Assembly: GCF_900168115.1 (NCBI RefSeq)
Contig: NZ_FUZC01000007.1
Span: 62,001 to 126,000, forward strand
Direction of reading: 5' to 3'
Source of the DNA: Salegentibacter salinarum
GTDB lineage: Bacteria > Bacteroidota > Bacteroidia > Flavobacteriales > Flavobacteriaceae
DNA length: 64,000 nucleotides
Numbering within the stretch: the first letter of the stretch is position 1; each line of letters opens with the position of its first letter. The position numbers and the translations under genes are program-made. The notes below the pieces were generated by a model that was not told the origin of the DNA, made no database searches, and saw nothing but the letters and a program-made list of their open reading frames with translations. Shown in pieces: positions 1-9,362 of the stretch.

Positions 1-471
1 TACCTATTGGGTAAGCTCATCCTTATGGGTCTATTAGCTGTTGTATATTCTATTGGCCTTGGGCTTTCTGGTGTAAGTAATTTTATTCTTGTGAGCATAA
101 TTGCCGCCTTATTAACCATAATTCCCTATATAGGTAATATTATAGGTCTTATTTTAGCAATGGCATTTGGTTATCTTACCTCAGGAGAAATGGGTGTTCT
201 AATTGGTGTTGCTATAACTTTTACTGTTTCGCAGTTTCTGGAAAGTTATGTTCTGCAACCATATGTAGTTGGGGATAAAGTTGACCTTCATCCCTTTTTT
301 GTTATTCTGGTTGTAGTGATAGGTAACGCGTTATGGGGAGTTATTGGTATGATCTTGGCCATACCTGTTACCGCAATAATTACCATCATATTTTTACATG
401 TTTCTCCCCTACATCCTTTTGGATTTCTTCTGAGCAAAAAATCTGCTTCAGAAGAAAATTCAGGGAGTTGA
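1..471 (+). CDS. AI-2E family transporter (PerM/UPF0118), C-terminal part
   Basis: The reading frame is open from the first base, so the gene begins upstream of the window and only about the last 156 residues are seen. The visible part holds four or five hydrophobic segments and the pattern PYIGNIIG followed by FLESYVLQPYVVGDKVDLHP, which is typical of the last third of the AI-2E exporter/PerM permease family. Members are inner-membrane transporters of poorly defined substrate. Some export autoinducer-2 or ions, so the substrate here is unknown. The protein ends in a short hydrophilic tail. There is no obvious operon partner: the next gene starts about 100 nt downstream. Confidence 0.85.
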   Translation, partial: YLLGKLILMGLLAVVYSIGLGLSGVSNFILVSIIAALLTIIPYIGNIIGLILAMAFGYLTSGEMGVLIGVAITFTVSQFLESYVLQPYVVGDKVDLHPFFVILVVVIGNALWGVIGMILAIPVTAIITIIFLHVSPLHPFGFLLSKKSASEENSGS

Positions 472-572
472 AAGCAGCCCCATAGAGAAGTGCTTTACTT
501 CCCCAATAGTCTTCATTGGGAAATAAAATATTTATAAAAAAAAATTAAATAATTCACCAAATTTTCTGAAGT

Positions 573-1412
573 ATGGAGCAGAAAGAAGGCGACGTTCAGA
601 AGTATGTTTTCAGAATTGTGGGATTGTCTAGAAGTGGAAATCACGCAATAATAAATTGGATTATAAATCAACTTCAGGGAGATTACCTTTTTTTAAATTG
701 TACAGAGCCTAAATATAATCCTTATGATACCGCAAGACCCTTAGATAAGGAGGGTTACACTTATAGAACAAATCTGTATAATTTTGAACTTAACAGAGAA
801 AAAAAAGGTAATTTTTCTAAAAAAAAATACCTGTTATTTAGTCATGAAGATTGTTTTTTGGGTTCGTTAAATAAAAAAGAAGAAAGAAAAAAAATAGCCG
901 GTTGGGTTGGTTCTTCAGAAGTACAAAAGGATATTTTAATCATAAGGGATCCTTTTAATCTATTCGCTAGTAGAGCAAAGGCTGGTCTTCTACTAGGAAA
1001 TATCGCAGACCATACAACAAGGCCTATTTCAGAAAAAGTTCTATGCCGTATTTATAAACAGCATGCACGGGAATTTTTAGGAGAAAATAATAATCTAAGA
1101 AATAAAGTTATTATAAATTTTAATACCTGGTCTTCTAATGAAAATTATAGGTTAAAAGTAGCCAAAGCTCTTAATATTCCTTTTTCTGACGCCGGTTATA
1201 GAGAAGTCACAACAGTGGCAGGAGGTAGTTCATTTGATGGGACAAATTTATCCGGTATGGCCCATAAAATGAAAGTTAATGAAAGGTGGAAAAATTATGC
1301 AAAAGATGATAATTATTGGTCCCTTTTTGACCAGGAACTTCTCGAATTTTCCAGGAAAATATTTGGAAATACCCCTCCAGCGCAATTTTTTGAAGAACGA
1401 AATAGAAAATAA
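573..1412 (+). CDS. Sulfotransferase-like protein
   Basis: The 279-residue soluble protein has a P-loop-like segment at residues 17-26 (GLSRSGNHAI) and a second segment at 123-134 (IIRDPFNLFASR). These resemble the 5'-phosphosulfate-binding loop and the 3'-phosphate-binding strand/helix of PAPS-dependent sulfotransferases. If so, it would move sulfate from PAPS to a sugar, lipid or peptide acceptor, but the acceptor cannot be read from the sequence. No signal peptide or membrane segment is visible. The gene is very AT-rich with poly-A/T runs and stands alone, which suggests an accessory and possibly acquired gene. A kinase-type P-loop protein is the main alternative. Confidence 0.6.
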   Translation: MEQKEGDVQKYVFRIVGLSRSGNHAIINWIINQLQGDYLFLNCTEPKYNPYDTARPLDKEGYTYRTNLYNFELNREKKGNFSKKKYLLFSHEDCFLGSLNKKEERKKIAGWVGSSEVQKDILIIRDPFNLFASRAKAGLLLGNIADHTTRPISEKVLCRIYKQHAREFLGENNNLRNKVIINFNTWSSNENYRLKVAKALNIPFSDAGYREVTTVAGGSSFDGTNLSGMAHKMKVNERWKNYAKDDNYWSLFDQELLEFSRKIFGNTPPAQFFEERNRK

Positions 1413-1565
1413 ATCAAATCTTTTTGCATATGACTCCAAAACCTAAATATGTATTAATTTATATAATATCATAGTTAAATAATTGATAATCTGAGGTTAA
1501 ACTTTCTTAGTAGTTTGCTCTTAGATCAACGAATTAGTAATTTAAAGTAAATAAAAACTATAGTT

Positions 1566-2282
1566 ATGTTACAATATAATTCATCAGCAATTACACCCAC
1601 TGCTAATTTTATTGATAATTTACATACCGGAATATTTCAGGAAATCCTCCCCGGAATTTTTATTATTAAAGGGGCTAAAAATGACAGAGGTTTTGACCAG
1701 GCCTACATGATCCTCAACCAAAAGAAAGAACTAATTTTAATTGATGCAGTAGAAGAAGCTTATCAGAAAGCTATTGCAAATCTTTTAAGTAATGGTTTTA
1801 TAATTCGCGCAATTTTAATTACTGGTAAAGATGTTCTAAATGACTGTTATATTGATCCGGATAGTTTATCAAAAAGCTTAGGAAATGCTGAGGTTTATAT
1901 TTCAACTGACATTTCACCTCAGGGCGTAGAAACTAAAGATCTTACCGATGAGGATTCCTTACTTAAAAAGTTTGAGTTAGAAGGGTATAAAGTACCGAAG
2001 AAGGAAGGACAAATAATCCTTTATTGTGATCGCCATAACGGAATAATTTTTACCGGTAATAGTGCAATGGGATCAGACTATGGTGGTGATGAGTTTATTT
2101 TTACTCGTGGAAGAGAAGAAGATAAGGAAATAGCTTTAGCCGTCGAAGAATTCTGGAAAGGCTTCATAAAGGAATTTGAATTTCTATTTCCTAGACAGGG
2201 GAAACTAGGTATACAAATAGATGATCGAACACGAGTTACCCTGCTTAAACGTCTTTCATCTGGTGAATCAGGATTAAAATAG
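1566..2282 (+). CDS. Degenerate metallo-beta-lactamase-fold protein (metal ligands missing)
   Basis: The 238-residue protein follows the order of a metallo-beta-lactamase fold. It has a strand-rich start with a bulky hydrophobic strand (ELILIDAVEE, about 56-65), then AILITGKDVLNDC (about 82-94) where active enzymes carry the T-H-x-H-x-D-H loop, and later GIIFTGNSAMG (about 164-174) where enzymes have the strand ending in GD. None of the histidine ligands is present, so hydrolase activity is unlikely. The reading frame is intact and well spaced, so it may be a binding or structural derivative. It stands alone, 105 bp from a convergent neighbour. The fold assignment is by eye only. Confidence 0.45.
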   Translation: MLQYNSSAITPTANFIDNLHTGIFQEILPGIFIIKGAKNDRGFDQAYMILNQKKELILIDAVEEAYQKAIANLLSNGFIIRAILITGKDVLNDCYIDPDSLSKSLGNAEVYISTDISPQGVETKDLTDEDSLLKKFELEGYKVPKKEGQIILYCDRHNGIIFTGNSAMGSDYGGDEFIFTRGREEDKEIALAVEEFWKGFIKEFEFLFPRQGKLGIQIDDRTRVTLLKRLSSGESGLK

Positions 2283-2388
2283 TTATTAATCAAATTTCTG
2301 AATTAATGAATAGGTGTAATAAGAATTATGTAAATAGGGGCGTTATTTTTTGAGTTTAAATAGTAAAGGATTATAATCAAATAAAATT

Positions 2389-3651
2389 CTACTCCCTAAC
2401 CACATCTATTTGATAAACTTCATATAAGTTATCTATTTCATATTCCATATTTTCTTTAAGGTGATTTATTATTTCCGTTTTGAGTTGACTATCTGAAATA
2501 TTAGGATCTTTCTTCATCACGGTTGATTTAAAGATTGCCACCGGCGTATTTTTATATTTAGTGTTAGTGAATGAGACACTTTTATTGAGAATCGCAATAG
2601 AAGTGTCTAATTTTTTGAGTTGAGAATTAAGTTCATCTGTGAGTTCAGTATTTAGACTTGCTTTTAGATAAAAGGGAGGTTGTTTGAATTGCCAGAACAT
2701 CATACTTCCTATAGCCAACACAACAATAGCGGTAGTAATTATTCCTGCTCGTTTTTTTCCGTTTATAAATCTAATTCCGTTAGGTGTTACTTTGCCGTAG
2801 AAATAAAATACTAATGTAGCAGCTAAATGAATTCCTAATAATTGAAGAACGATTCTATAAAAACTACTAAATACAACTTGCCAATCGCCCATATAGATTC
2901 CTATTCCTATAAGTCCCACAGGAGGAGCTAAAGAAGCAGCTACTAAAATACCCACAGCCGCACCAGAAACCAAACTATCTCTTTCACTCTGGCATATATT
3001 TATTGCTCCTGCAAGTCCGGAAACCAGAGGCAGGAAAATGGCAAATTTTGAAACCTGGCTAACTTCTTCCATTAAAGGTGTAAGTGTATTTAGAGGAAAA
3101 AAAAGACTCATTAGAATACTGGCTATAATTCCTGTACCTATGGCAACACCGTATCTGCCCAAACTACTTTTCAAGAGGCCCATTTTACCAGCTGCAGTTC
3201 CCAGTGCAGCATTCATAGCCGGCCCAGCAAAAGGCGCTACGAGCATAGCCGCAACTAAAAGGTAAGTGGTTGTAGTAAAGAGACCAATCCATACAATTAT
3301 TCCTGCAACAAATGAATAGGCTACTAAACCAAAAAGTGAACCTACACTCTGAATACCACCAAGGTAAATTTCCAAGGAGCTTTTGATTTGTACATCTGTC
3401 GCCTGGTGAGGTGCCTCAGAAGCCGGAGGATATAAAGTAACAACTCCTCTTGGGATCAGAACTATTTCTGGCTCTTCCAGCTCATCTATTTTTTTTAAAA
3501 AATTATTTACTTTCTCGTTAGGTAAATATGTAAAATAAACCTCCTTTTCATCAGAAGAAAAATGAAAAGTGTTTTTTCCTTCATATTTTGATATGGCTTG
3601 GAAAATTTTATCCTGATTTCCTTTTGGGATTTTAATGATTACCTGCCTCAT
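2389..3651 (-). CDS. DUF389 family integral membrane protein
   Basis: The 420-residue protein has a soluble N-terminal part of about 75 residues, then a hydrophobic core with about six to eight membrane segments. The core includes LLVAAMLVAPFAGPAMNAALG (one residue-pattern hallmark of DUF389, around 132-152) and a glycine/proline-rich segment VAASLAPPVGLIGIGIY. A soluble tail of about 90 residues follows. These features match the DUF389/TIGR00341 family, whose biochemical role is unknown. The gene is monocistronic and divergent from the DUF2071 gene, with a 441-bp gap between them. The start ATG at 3651 gives a normal family-like N-terminus. Confidence 0.85.
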   Translation of the reverse strand: MRQVIIKIPKGNQDKIFQAISKYEGKNTFHFSSDEKEVYFTYLPNEKVNNFLKKIDELEEPEIVLIPRGVVTLYPPASEAPHQATDVQIKSSLEIYLGGIQSVGSLFGLVAYSFVAGIIVWIGLFTTTTYLLVAAMLVAPFAGPAMNAALGTAAGKMGLLKSSLGRYGVAIGTGIIASILMSLFFPLNTLTPLMEEVSQVSKFAIFLPLVSGLAGAINICQSERDSLVSGAAVGILVAASLAPPVGLIGIGIYMGDWQVVFSSFYRIVLQLLGIHLAATLVFYFYGKVTPNGIRFINGKKRAGIITTAIVVLAIGSMMFWQFKQPPFYLKASLNTELTDELNSQLKKLDTSIAILNKSVSFTNTKYKNTPVAIFKSTVMKKDPNISDSQLKTEIINHLKENMEYEIDNLYEVYQIDVVRE

Positions 3652-4092
3652 AAATTATGATTTTTAATCATTTTGATTAACCTACGTAAACACTTTTTAT
3701 CAGATTTAAAAACCATAAAAATATACCGTATGTTGTTTTAAATCCGTTCTCCAAGTTTATGTATATATGCCTGAATCAAATATCAAGATACAAATCCCTG
3801 GATTATTTTAGAAGTTGATTTATAATAAATTAGGTGTTCTTTAAGTTCAAAAAAAAATTGTAATTTTTAGTTTTTTCTTAAGATAAAAAATAAAACTCTG
3901 TGTTATAACCTGTTAAACATTTAAAATCAAAACCAATCATTCTGTATTTTTAAATCTATTATTTAAAGAAGGAGAGGGTTAAATAGAAAAAGCCGGACAT
4001 CATTCATCGGTACTGTCTTCTAATTTCTTTAAAATTAGAAATTGGGATGTCCCGTTTTTAATTGTTTCAATTGCAACTAATCATAAAGAAGA
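3652..4092. other. 441-bp divergent intergenic region with a long hairpin
   Basis: No gene is visible. The part next to the DUF389 gene is AT-rich with A/T runs. The half next to the DUF2071 gene contains an imperfect hairpin: CGGACATC at 3994-4001 pairs with GATGTCC at 4046-4052. Inside it lies a second stem, CTAATTT at 4020-4026 with AAATTAG at 4032-4038. The outer stem is followed by a short T run at 4055-4059. It may be a leader attenuator, a terminator, or a remnant of a small repeat. Confidence 0.5.
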
Positions 4093-4821
4093 ATGAGACC
4101 TGAAGAGATTTTAAAACATACTGAGCATAGGCCTTGGCCAATACCGGACAGTTCGTGGAAAATTTACCAGGAGTGGCAAGATGTAATATTTTTACATTAT
4201 AAGGTGGATATAGACGCGCTTAAAAATTATGTACCTGCCGAATTATCTATTGATACTTTTGATGGTGATGCCTGGATATCTGTAGTGGCTTTTACCACAC
4301 GAAATGTCAAACCTCGAGGCCTTCCCTCATTTTCTCCTCTTTCTGATTTTCATGAAATTAATATAAGAACCTATATAAAAGACGGTAAAAGAAGCGGAAT
4401 ATATTTTTTAAGTCTGGAAGCTGCAAAAATTATCTCAGCTGAATTAACGAAACTAATTACCGAACTACCTTATATATTTACGGAAATTAATAGAGAAAAA
4501 GGCTTATTTAGTGGAAAAAACAAGGATTATAATAGTTTTTTTGATGTTAAATACGAAGTTAAAGAAATTAAAGAAAAAGATAAGTTAGATTCCTGGTTGA
4601 TGGAGCGATATGCCCTTTTTCAAGATGGAAGGGAACATATCATAGTATTTGAGGTTCTTCATCAACCCTGGGAGCTGCGTAATTTAAATCTAACTTCAAA
4701 AATGATCAAATATCCCCCTTTCGCTGGATTTTTTATTAATGAGCCAGACAGGCTTGGTTATTCCCCTGGTGTTGAAGTATTGGTCTGGGGAAAAGAGAAG
4801 TGGAAAAGTTCTATTGTATAA
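4093..4821 (+). CDS. DUF2071 (YqjF-like) protein
   Basis: The 242-residue soluble protein starts with HRPWPIPDSSWKIYQEWQDV and continues with LKNYVPAELSIDTFDGDAWISVVAF, ending in PPFAGFFINEPDRLGYSPGVEVLVW. These blocks are those of the DUF2071/YqjF family, whose structure resembles an acetoacetate-decarboxylase-like fold. Its function is not established. Length is normal for the family. The start at 4093 is preceded by AAAGAAGA, a plausible weak ribosome site. It is the only gene downstream of the 3994-4054 hairpin and so could be regulated by it. Confidence 0.85.
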   Translation: MRPEEILKHTEHRPWPIPDSSWKIYQEWQDVIFLHYKVDIDALKNYVPAELSIDTFDGDAWISVVAFTTRNVKPRGLPSFSPLSDFHEINIRTYIKDGKRSGIYFLSLEAAKIISAELTKLITELPYIFTEINREKGLFSGKNKDYNSFFDVKYEVKEIKEKDKLDSWLMERYALFQDGREHIIVFEVLHQPWELRNLNLTSKMIKYPPFAGFFINEPDRLGYSPGVEVLVWGKEKWKSSIV

Positions 4822-4878
4822 ATCTAAAGTACATAAAGAACCCTTTTAACGTAAGCTTCCGACTATCTAAAATTTAAG

Positions 4879-5562
4879 CTATAAAGGATTACGAGGGAAA
4901 CTTTTTACTTCATCTAAGCCCTTCTCTTTGATTATTTCTAAACGGCTGGGTCGGTTTCTTTTCGCGGTTTCAACTGATTTTTTTAGCCCTTCCTCCAAAG
5001 TTTCAAAATTCTTAATCTCCTGTTTCTGGTTATCGTATAACTTCCAAAGATGTTGTTCTTTTTCCCATGCTAACCTATATTTTTTTTGATTAATTAAACT
5101 ATAATTATTTTTTAGCAGGTCTAGAAGAATTTTACCATCGCTGAAATTTCCATCTGGATATTTCATAGGAAAAAAAGCGAAAAAAACATAATAAAGAGAA
5201 AAATACACAAATTGATAAGAAAATATTCCTTGTTCCAGCCATTCTGTATTGACTAAGTAAACCATCAAAAATGCAGCAATAATATTAAATATGGATCCAC
5301 CAAGATAGATCAAGATATTTCTCCACCTCTGACTCTCATCAATATTATCAAAATAACAGAACCCATACCAAAAGTAATATTTTCTGATTTCAAAAAACCA
5401 TTTACGTGTAATTGTCTTGCCGGTACCTACAACGATTTGAATATTCTTGGCTCCAAGAATCCGGGCAAAAAACACATGGCCCGATTCATGAATTAGGGAA
5501 ATAATAGGCAGAATAATAAAAAATGCCAGGAATAATTTTGGAATATCTTTTATTTCGAACAT
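4879..5562 (-). CDS. Putative membrane zinc metalloprotease, M50 (site-2 protease) like
   Basis: The 227-residue protein has a first membrane segment carrying HESGH at residues 25-29, which fits the HExxH zinc site of site-2 proteases. A later hydrophobic region ends with YPDGNFSDGKILLDLL (about 135-150). Its DG resembles the third zinc ligand motif of M50 enzymes (N-x-x-P-x-x-x-x-DG). Two or three further membrane segments lie between them, and the last 75 residues are charged and cytosolic. No PDZ domain is present, so it is a minimal form. It stands alone, convergent with the DUF2071 gene. Substrate is unknown. Confidence 0.7.
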   Translation of the reverse strand: MFEIKDIPKLFLAFFIILPIISLIHESGHVFFARILGAKNIQIVVGTGKTITRKWFFEIRKYYFWYGFCYFDNIDESQRWRNILIYLGGSIFNIIAAFLMVYLVNTEWLEQGIFSYQFVYFSLYYVFFAFFPMKYPDGNFSDGKILLDLLKNNYSLINQKKYRLAWEKEQHLWKLYDNQKQEIKNFETLEEGLKKSVETAKRNRPSRLEIIKEKGLDEVKSFPRNPL

Positions 5563-5850
5563 TATCCTAAGTTAATTTTATATTTTCCGTTTTAATTCTA
5601 GCAGTATTTCCCTATTACTTGCCAAGACTATTTGAAAACAGAGTTATTTTCTATTCTCTTTGGGATCTGAAAATACTACTAATTAGTAATTGTGGAAAAA
5701 ACGCTGATATCGTTTTCTGTTCCAAATCGCGAACTAATCTTGAAAAAGATACACGGTTTTCTGATAATATAATTTTCTGATCGACAAAAATATTTTTCAA
5801 ATTAAAAATATATCATTTGCATTTTGTACAGAAAGAATAAGCCTAGGAGG

Positions 5851-6798
5851 TTACCATTTTGGAAGTTCTTTAACGGGACCAATAGTAAAATCATGGATTT
5901 TCCAGTGGTGATTCCTCAAGATTTCATATCCCTGGTGTAACTGATCGAGATCAATATCTCCATTTGGGATATAAGCAATTTCTCCAAAATATACCTGGCC
6001 ATTTTCTCTAAATCTAACATTGGCGTCCTTCACCCATTCCCATGACGTGACAAGTTGTTTTATCTCTTCTATCTTTTCATCATCCTTCTGTTCTTTGATA
6101 GTTTTAGGATGTCTATCCATTAAATCCAATATACTGGTTTTAACATGGTTCACTCCATCCTTTAATACTGAGAAGGAAATAAAAAGGGCGCCTACGGCAT
6201 CGGCCCACCAGTATCCTATTCCTACTCCAATGATACCAAGAATGGCTGCAAAGGCAGTCATGTAATCAGCCTTTTGGGCACTTGCATCGGTAAACAAAAT
6301 TTTATTATGGAGTTCTTTAGCTAGTGGTAATTTTTTAAAACCCAATACCATAGCAGGGAGGGCACTATATAGTAGGACAGCAATCATTATCCATCCCATC
6401 CATATTTGTTGACCAAAAAACATTTTGTTTCCGATTGTAGGATGTTCAGCTTTTATAAGCGACATGGAAGAATCAAAGACTAAAAATATACCCATTCCCA
6501 AAAGTGCAACGGCCCCCGTTAAAAAGGAGATAGAAAAAACCCGGTGGTATCCATAAGGAAATTCCTTGTTCGGTTTTTTTCTGAATATTTTCGTAGAGAT
6601 TAAAAAAGCGATGGAAGGAATTAAACTAAGCACATCTTCCAGCCAGGCAGATTTCATAGCCTGAGAGGATCCCATTACTAAATACATTAGTATAACAACC
6701 GAGAGTAGATAGAATAAGGTAATCCATTCTAATTTAATTGCTTTGCTTAGAGTTTTTTTTAAATTTTCTGGCAATTCAAAATCATGAATACTTTTCAT
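5851..6798 (-). CDS. Atypical cation diffusion facilitator (CDF) family transporter
   Basis: The 315-residue protein has the six-helix CDF core, with PYGYHRVFSISFLTGAVALLG after the second helix, and a C-terminal cytosolic domain of about 90 residues ending near KIHDFTIGP. The canonical zinc site is only half kept. In helix 2 the usual D/H-x-x-x-D is WLEDVLSL (D55 present, second Asp replaced by Leu). In helix 5 it is DASAQKAD (Ala174 where His is expected, Asp178 kept). This points to a different substrate or a non-transporting form. Its start overlaps the stop of the upstream lipoprotein gene by four bases (ATGA), so the two are translationally coupled. Confidence 0.8.
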   Translation of the reverse strand: MKSIHDFELPENLKKTLSKAIKLEWITLFYLLSVVILMYLVMGSSQAMKSAWLEDVLSLIPSIAFLISTKIFRKKPNKEFPYGYHRVFSISFLTGAVALLGMGIFLVFDSSMSLIKAEHPTIGNKMFFGQQIWMGWIMIAVLLYSALPAMVLGFKKLPLAKELHNKILFTDASAQKADYMTAFAAILGIIGVGIGYWWADAVGALFISFSVLKDGVNHVKTSILDLMDRHPKTIKEQKDDEKIEEIKQLVTSWEWVKDANVRFRENGQVYFGEIAYIPNGDIDLDQLHQGYEILRNHHWKIHDFTIGPVKELPKW

Positions 6799-7229
6799 CT
6801 TTTAGGTTTTTGATTGAAGATAAAAGTTTCTAATTTTTGTAGGAGTTTATTTTCCCCTTTAGGGACTATAATTACATGTTTCTGATCATAAGGAGCAGAT
6901 AATCCCACCTTCTTTTTCCAATGTGTTTTCTTATCAAATCCTCCTATTATCAGGTGGAGTTTAAATTTTTCTATTTTTTTAATAAGTTCACTTTCTGAGC
7001 CCTCCATAAACTCAACCTTTAATTTATTTTCTTCTGCAAATTCCTTAATAAAACTTACTTCTTTTCCAAATAAGGAATCTTCTGTTTTTTGAGTAAATGG
7101 AGGGTTTATTGTAATTCCAACTAGTAAATGACCACTCTCTGCCTGCTGGTATGAGTTTTCCGGATCCTTAGGAAAATCACACGCCATAAAAAGTATTAGG
7201 AATACAACAAGTATGGGAATTTTCATCAT
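6795..7229 (-). CDS. Small lipoprotein resembling half of a family-3 substrate-binding protein
   Basis: The 144-residue protein has a lipoprotein signal ending LILFMAC (Cys16), then GHLLVGITINPPFTQ and GKEVSFIKEFAEENKLKVEFMEG. This is the order seen in the first lobe of family-3 extracellular solute-binding proteins and the related transglycosylase MltF. The second lobe is missing: the protein stops soon after IIVPKGENKLLQKLETF, so it is about half the usual size. It could be a free-standing ligand-binding or regulatory lipoprotein. It overlaps the atypical CDF gene by four bases, which suggests that the two products act together. Confidence 0.55.
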   Translation of the reverse strand: MMKIPILVVFLILFMACDFPKDPENSYQQAESGHLLVGITINPPFTQKTEDSLFGKEVSFIKEFAEENKLKVEFMEGSESELIKKIEKFKLHLIIGGFDKKTHWKKKVGLSAPYDQKHVIIVPKGENKLLQKLETFIFNQKPKR

Positions 7230-7486
7230 TTAAATATTTAATTTCTTTAATTGTAAGACATTTTTCTCTTTATTACTTTTTAACCAATACTGCTAAGTCT
7301 ATTTATGAAGTTAGTTTTTCCTCACTCAACAGCTGTTAAAAAATACATAAATAGTTGAAATTTGGTATAGTATTATTTATGCTCGAGAAGAAAAATTACT
7401 TTATAAATACAGGGAGGATAGGAGGGCTTAAGTTTTAAAAACTCTCTCACAAAATTCAAAGATTATATAAAATTAAATATTTAAGG

Positions 7487-8164
7487 TCATTCCAATCGGG
7501 AAGGATAATGGTCTCTATTATAAACAACTCTATATCCAATAACCAAGAGTAAAACACCGCTTAGAAGAAAACCATAATTCCATAGATCGGTATTCATAGC
7601 AAATTCATTTACATTATGAAATTTTAGAATATGATGATGAATAATGCCTTCTACGGTATTAAAAATGCCCCAACCGATAAGAGCTCCACCGGTAGCTAAT
7701 TTTGGGGAAGGATTAATATTCTTTCGTTTTAATAGCCTTACCAATAAAACAAAGCCAATGAGGACTGCCATAAAAGTGGTGGCGTGAAAAATTCCGTCCC
7801 AAAACATATTCACGGCTTTTCCAACCAGATCTGTAATAGGTAATTTGTTTGAAACCATTCCATGGAGTTGAAGTATTTGATGAAAGAGAATTCCATCAAT
7901 AAAGCCACCCAGACCTAACCCAATAACCACAGAAGCCGTTGATAGAGGCACTGGATTTAAAATTTTTTTGTCTCGAATTAAGCTCCTATTTTTTTGGAAT
8001 CTCCTGGTAGAAAAATAGGTAAATAATACAACTATTATAAATAATAAAAGAAAACCGCTAATAATAGTGAGTAAGTTAGGAAGGAAGTTACTGTTGTACA
8101 GCGCATTCTGAACTTCTTTATTACAACTTATACAGTTAGCTATTCCTTTTACAAAGTGGTACAT
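7487..8164 (-). CDS. DUF2243 family membrane protein
   Basis: The 225-residue protein has an extra N-terminal membrane segment preceded by a Cys pair region (CISCNKE near residue 12). This is followed by the DUF2243 core: GLGLGGFIDGILFHQILQLHGM, then WDGIFHATTFMAVLIGFVLL, then GWGIFNTVEGIIHHHILKFH. The histidines in these helices are conserved in the family and suggest heme or metal binding, but no function is established. About five membrane helices are visible. The gene is monocistronic. The start at 8164 is the first ATG and gives a hydrophilic first 30 residues. Confidence 0.85.
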   Translation of the reverse strand: MYHFVKGIANCISCNKEVQNALYNSNFLPNLLTIISGFLLLFIIVVLFTYFSTRRFQKNRSLIRDKKILNPVPLSTASVVIGLGLGGFIDGILFHQILQLHGMVSNKLPITDLVGKAVNMFWDGIFHATTFMAVLIGFVLLVRLLKRKNINPSPKLATGGALIGWGIFNTVEGIIHHHILKFHNVNEFAMNTDLWNYGFLLSGVLLLVIGYRVVYNRDHYPSRLE

Positions 8165-8230
8165 AAAATGTATTTTAACTGGAGCACCTAATTAGGGTAA
8201 TCAATTCATTTTAATATATTTCTGGTTTTC

Positions 8231-9122
8231 TTAAATAGTTGGAGCCCCACCAGTAGCCTGTACTGTAGAACCAACCATATAACTGGATTCATCCGAAGCC
8301 AGCATTACATTAAATAGGAGCCATCTCTGCCTGTTGACCGGCTCTACCTAAAGGTTTATCCTGCCCGAACTTACTTACTTCATCAGCAGGAAAAGTTGCG
8401 GGGATTAAAGGAGTCCAAATTGGTCTGGATGCAACGCAATTTACCCTAATCCCTTTCTCAGCCCATAATTGACCTAAACTAGCAGTAAAATTTTGAATAG
8501 CCCCTTTGGTAGCTGTATAAGGTGCCAGCGTTGGTTTAGGATTAGAGGCATTCACTGAAGTTGTATTTATAACCGTGCTGCCGGGTTTTAAGTGTGGTTC
8601 TGCTGCTTTAAAAATATGAAATAAGGGATAAAGATTCGTTTTAAAAGTACGATCCCACTCTTCGGTAGAAATATCCTGGAGAGATTCCCGAAACCTCTGA
8701 AAAGCGGAATTGTTTACAACAATATCTAAACCTCCTAACTCTTTTACCGCTTTCTCTACTAACTCTTTGCAATAAGACTCCTCTTGTATGTCTCCTGGTG
8801 CCAGGATGGCTTTTTTCCCTGTTTCTTCAACATATTTGGCTGTTTCTTTAGCATCTTCGTGTTCATTTAGATATGATATAAGAACATCAACTCCTTCATA
8901 AGCGAATGCAATGGCTACGGCTTTTCCAATCCCTGAGTCGCCCCCGGTTATTAGCGCCTTTCTTCCTAATAGTTTATTACAACCTAGATAGGATTCTTCT
9001 TTATGATCCGGTTTCGGATCCATTTCTTTTTCAACTACGGGCACCTCTTGTTCCTTAAAAGGCTCAGATTTATATTTTTCTACAGGGTTTTTCAGCCGTT
9101 TATTATCTTTTTCCATATTCAT
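8231..9122 (-). pseudogene. SDR family oxidoreductase (YghA-like), frameshifted near the 3' end
   Basis: From 9122 the frame encodes a glucose/ribitol-dehydrogenase-like SDR. It has a long N-terminal extension, the NAD(P) loop TGGDSGIGKAV, NNSA, the catalytic Ser in NTTSVNA and YTATK. It then runs GRAGQQAEMAPI and hits a stop at 8310. The expected family C-terminus (VMLASDESSYMVGSTVQATGG then APTI) is present in a neighbouring frame and ends at 8231. One extra base in the ATTTAAT stretch at about 8308-8314 explains this. The truncated protein lacks the last 27 or so residues. It is either a recent pseudogene or a base error. The usual APGP is ASRP. Confidence 0.8.
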
Positions 9123-9362
9123 ATTTAAAATTCAACATTAAATTTTAATCCTTATAAAATTTTTCAAAACGAGAATGAATATTGTTTACTGTGAAATTAA
9201 TTGAAAATCCGATTAAAATGAACTTTAAATAGCAGATTATGAATATTTTAAGATGCCTCCACAAATATATAAAAGTTTGATATGAGAACTTTTAGTATGG
9301 CAGAGGCCATAATATTCAAAGGATAACAAATAATTAAAAGAATATCTCCATTTTAGAATCTA

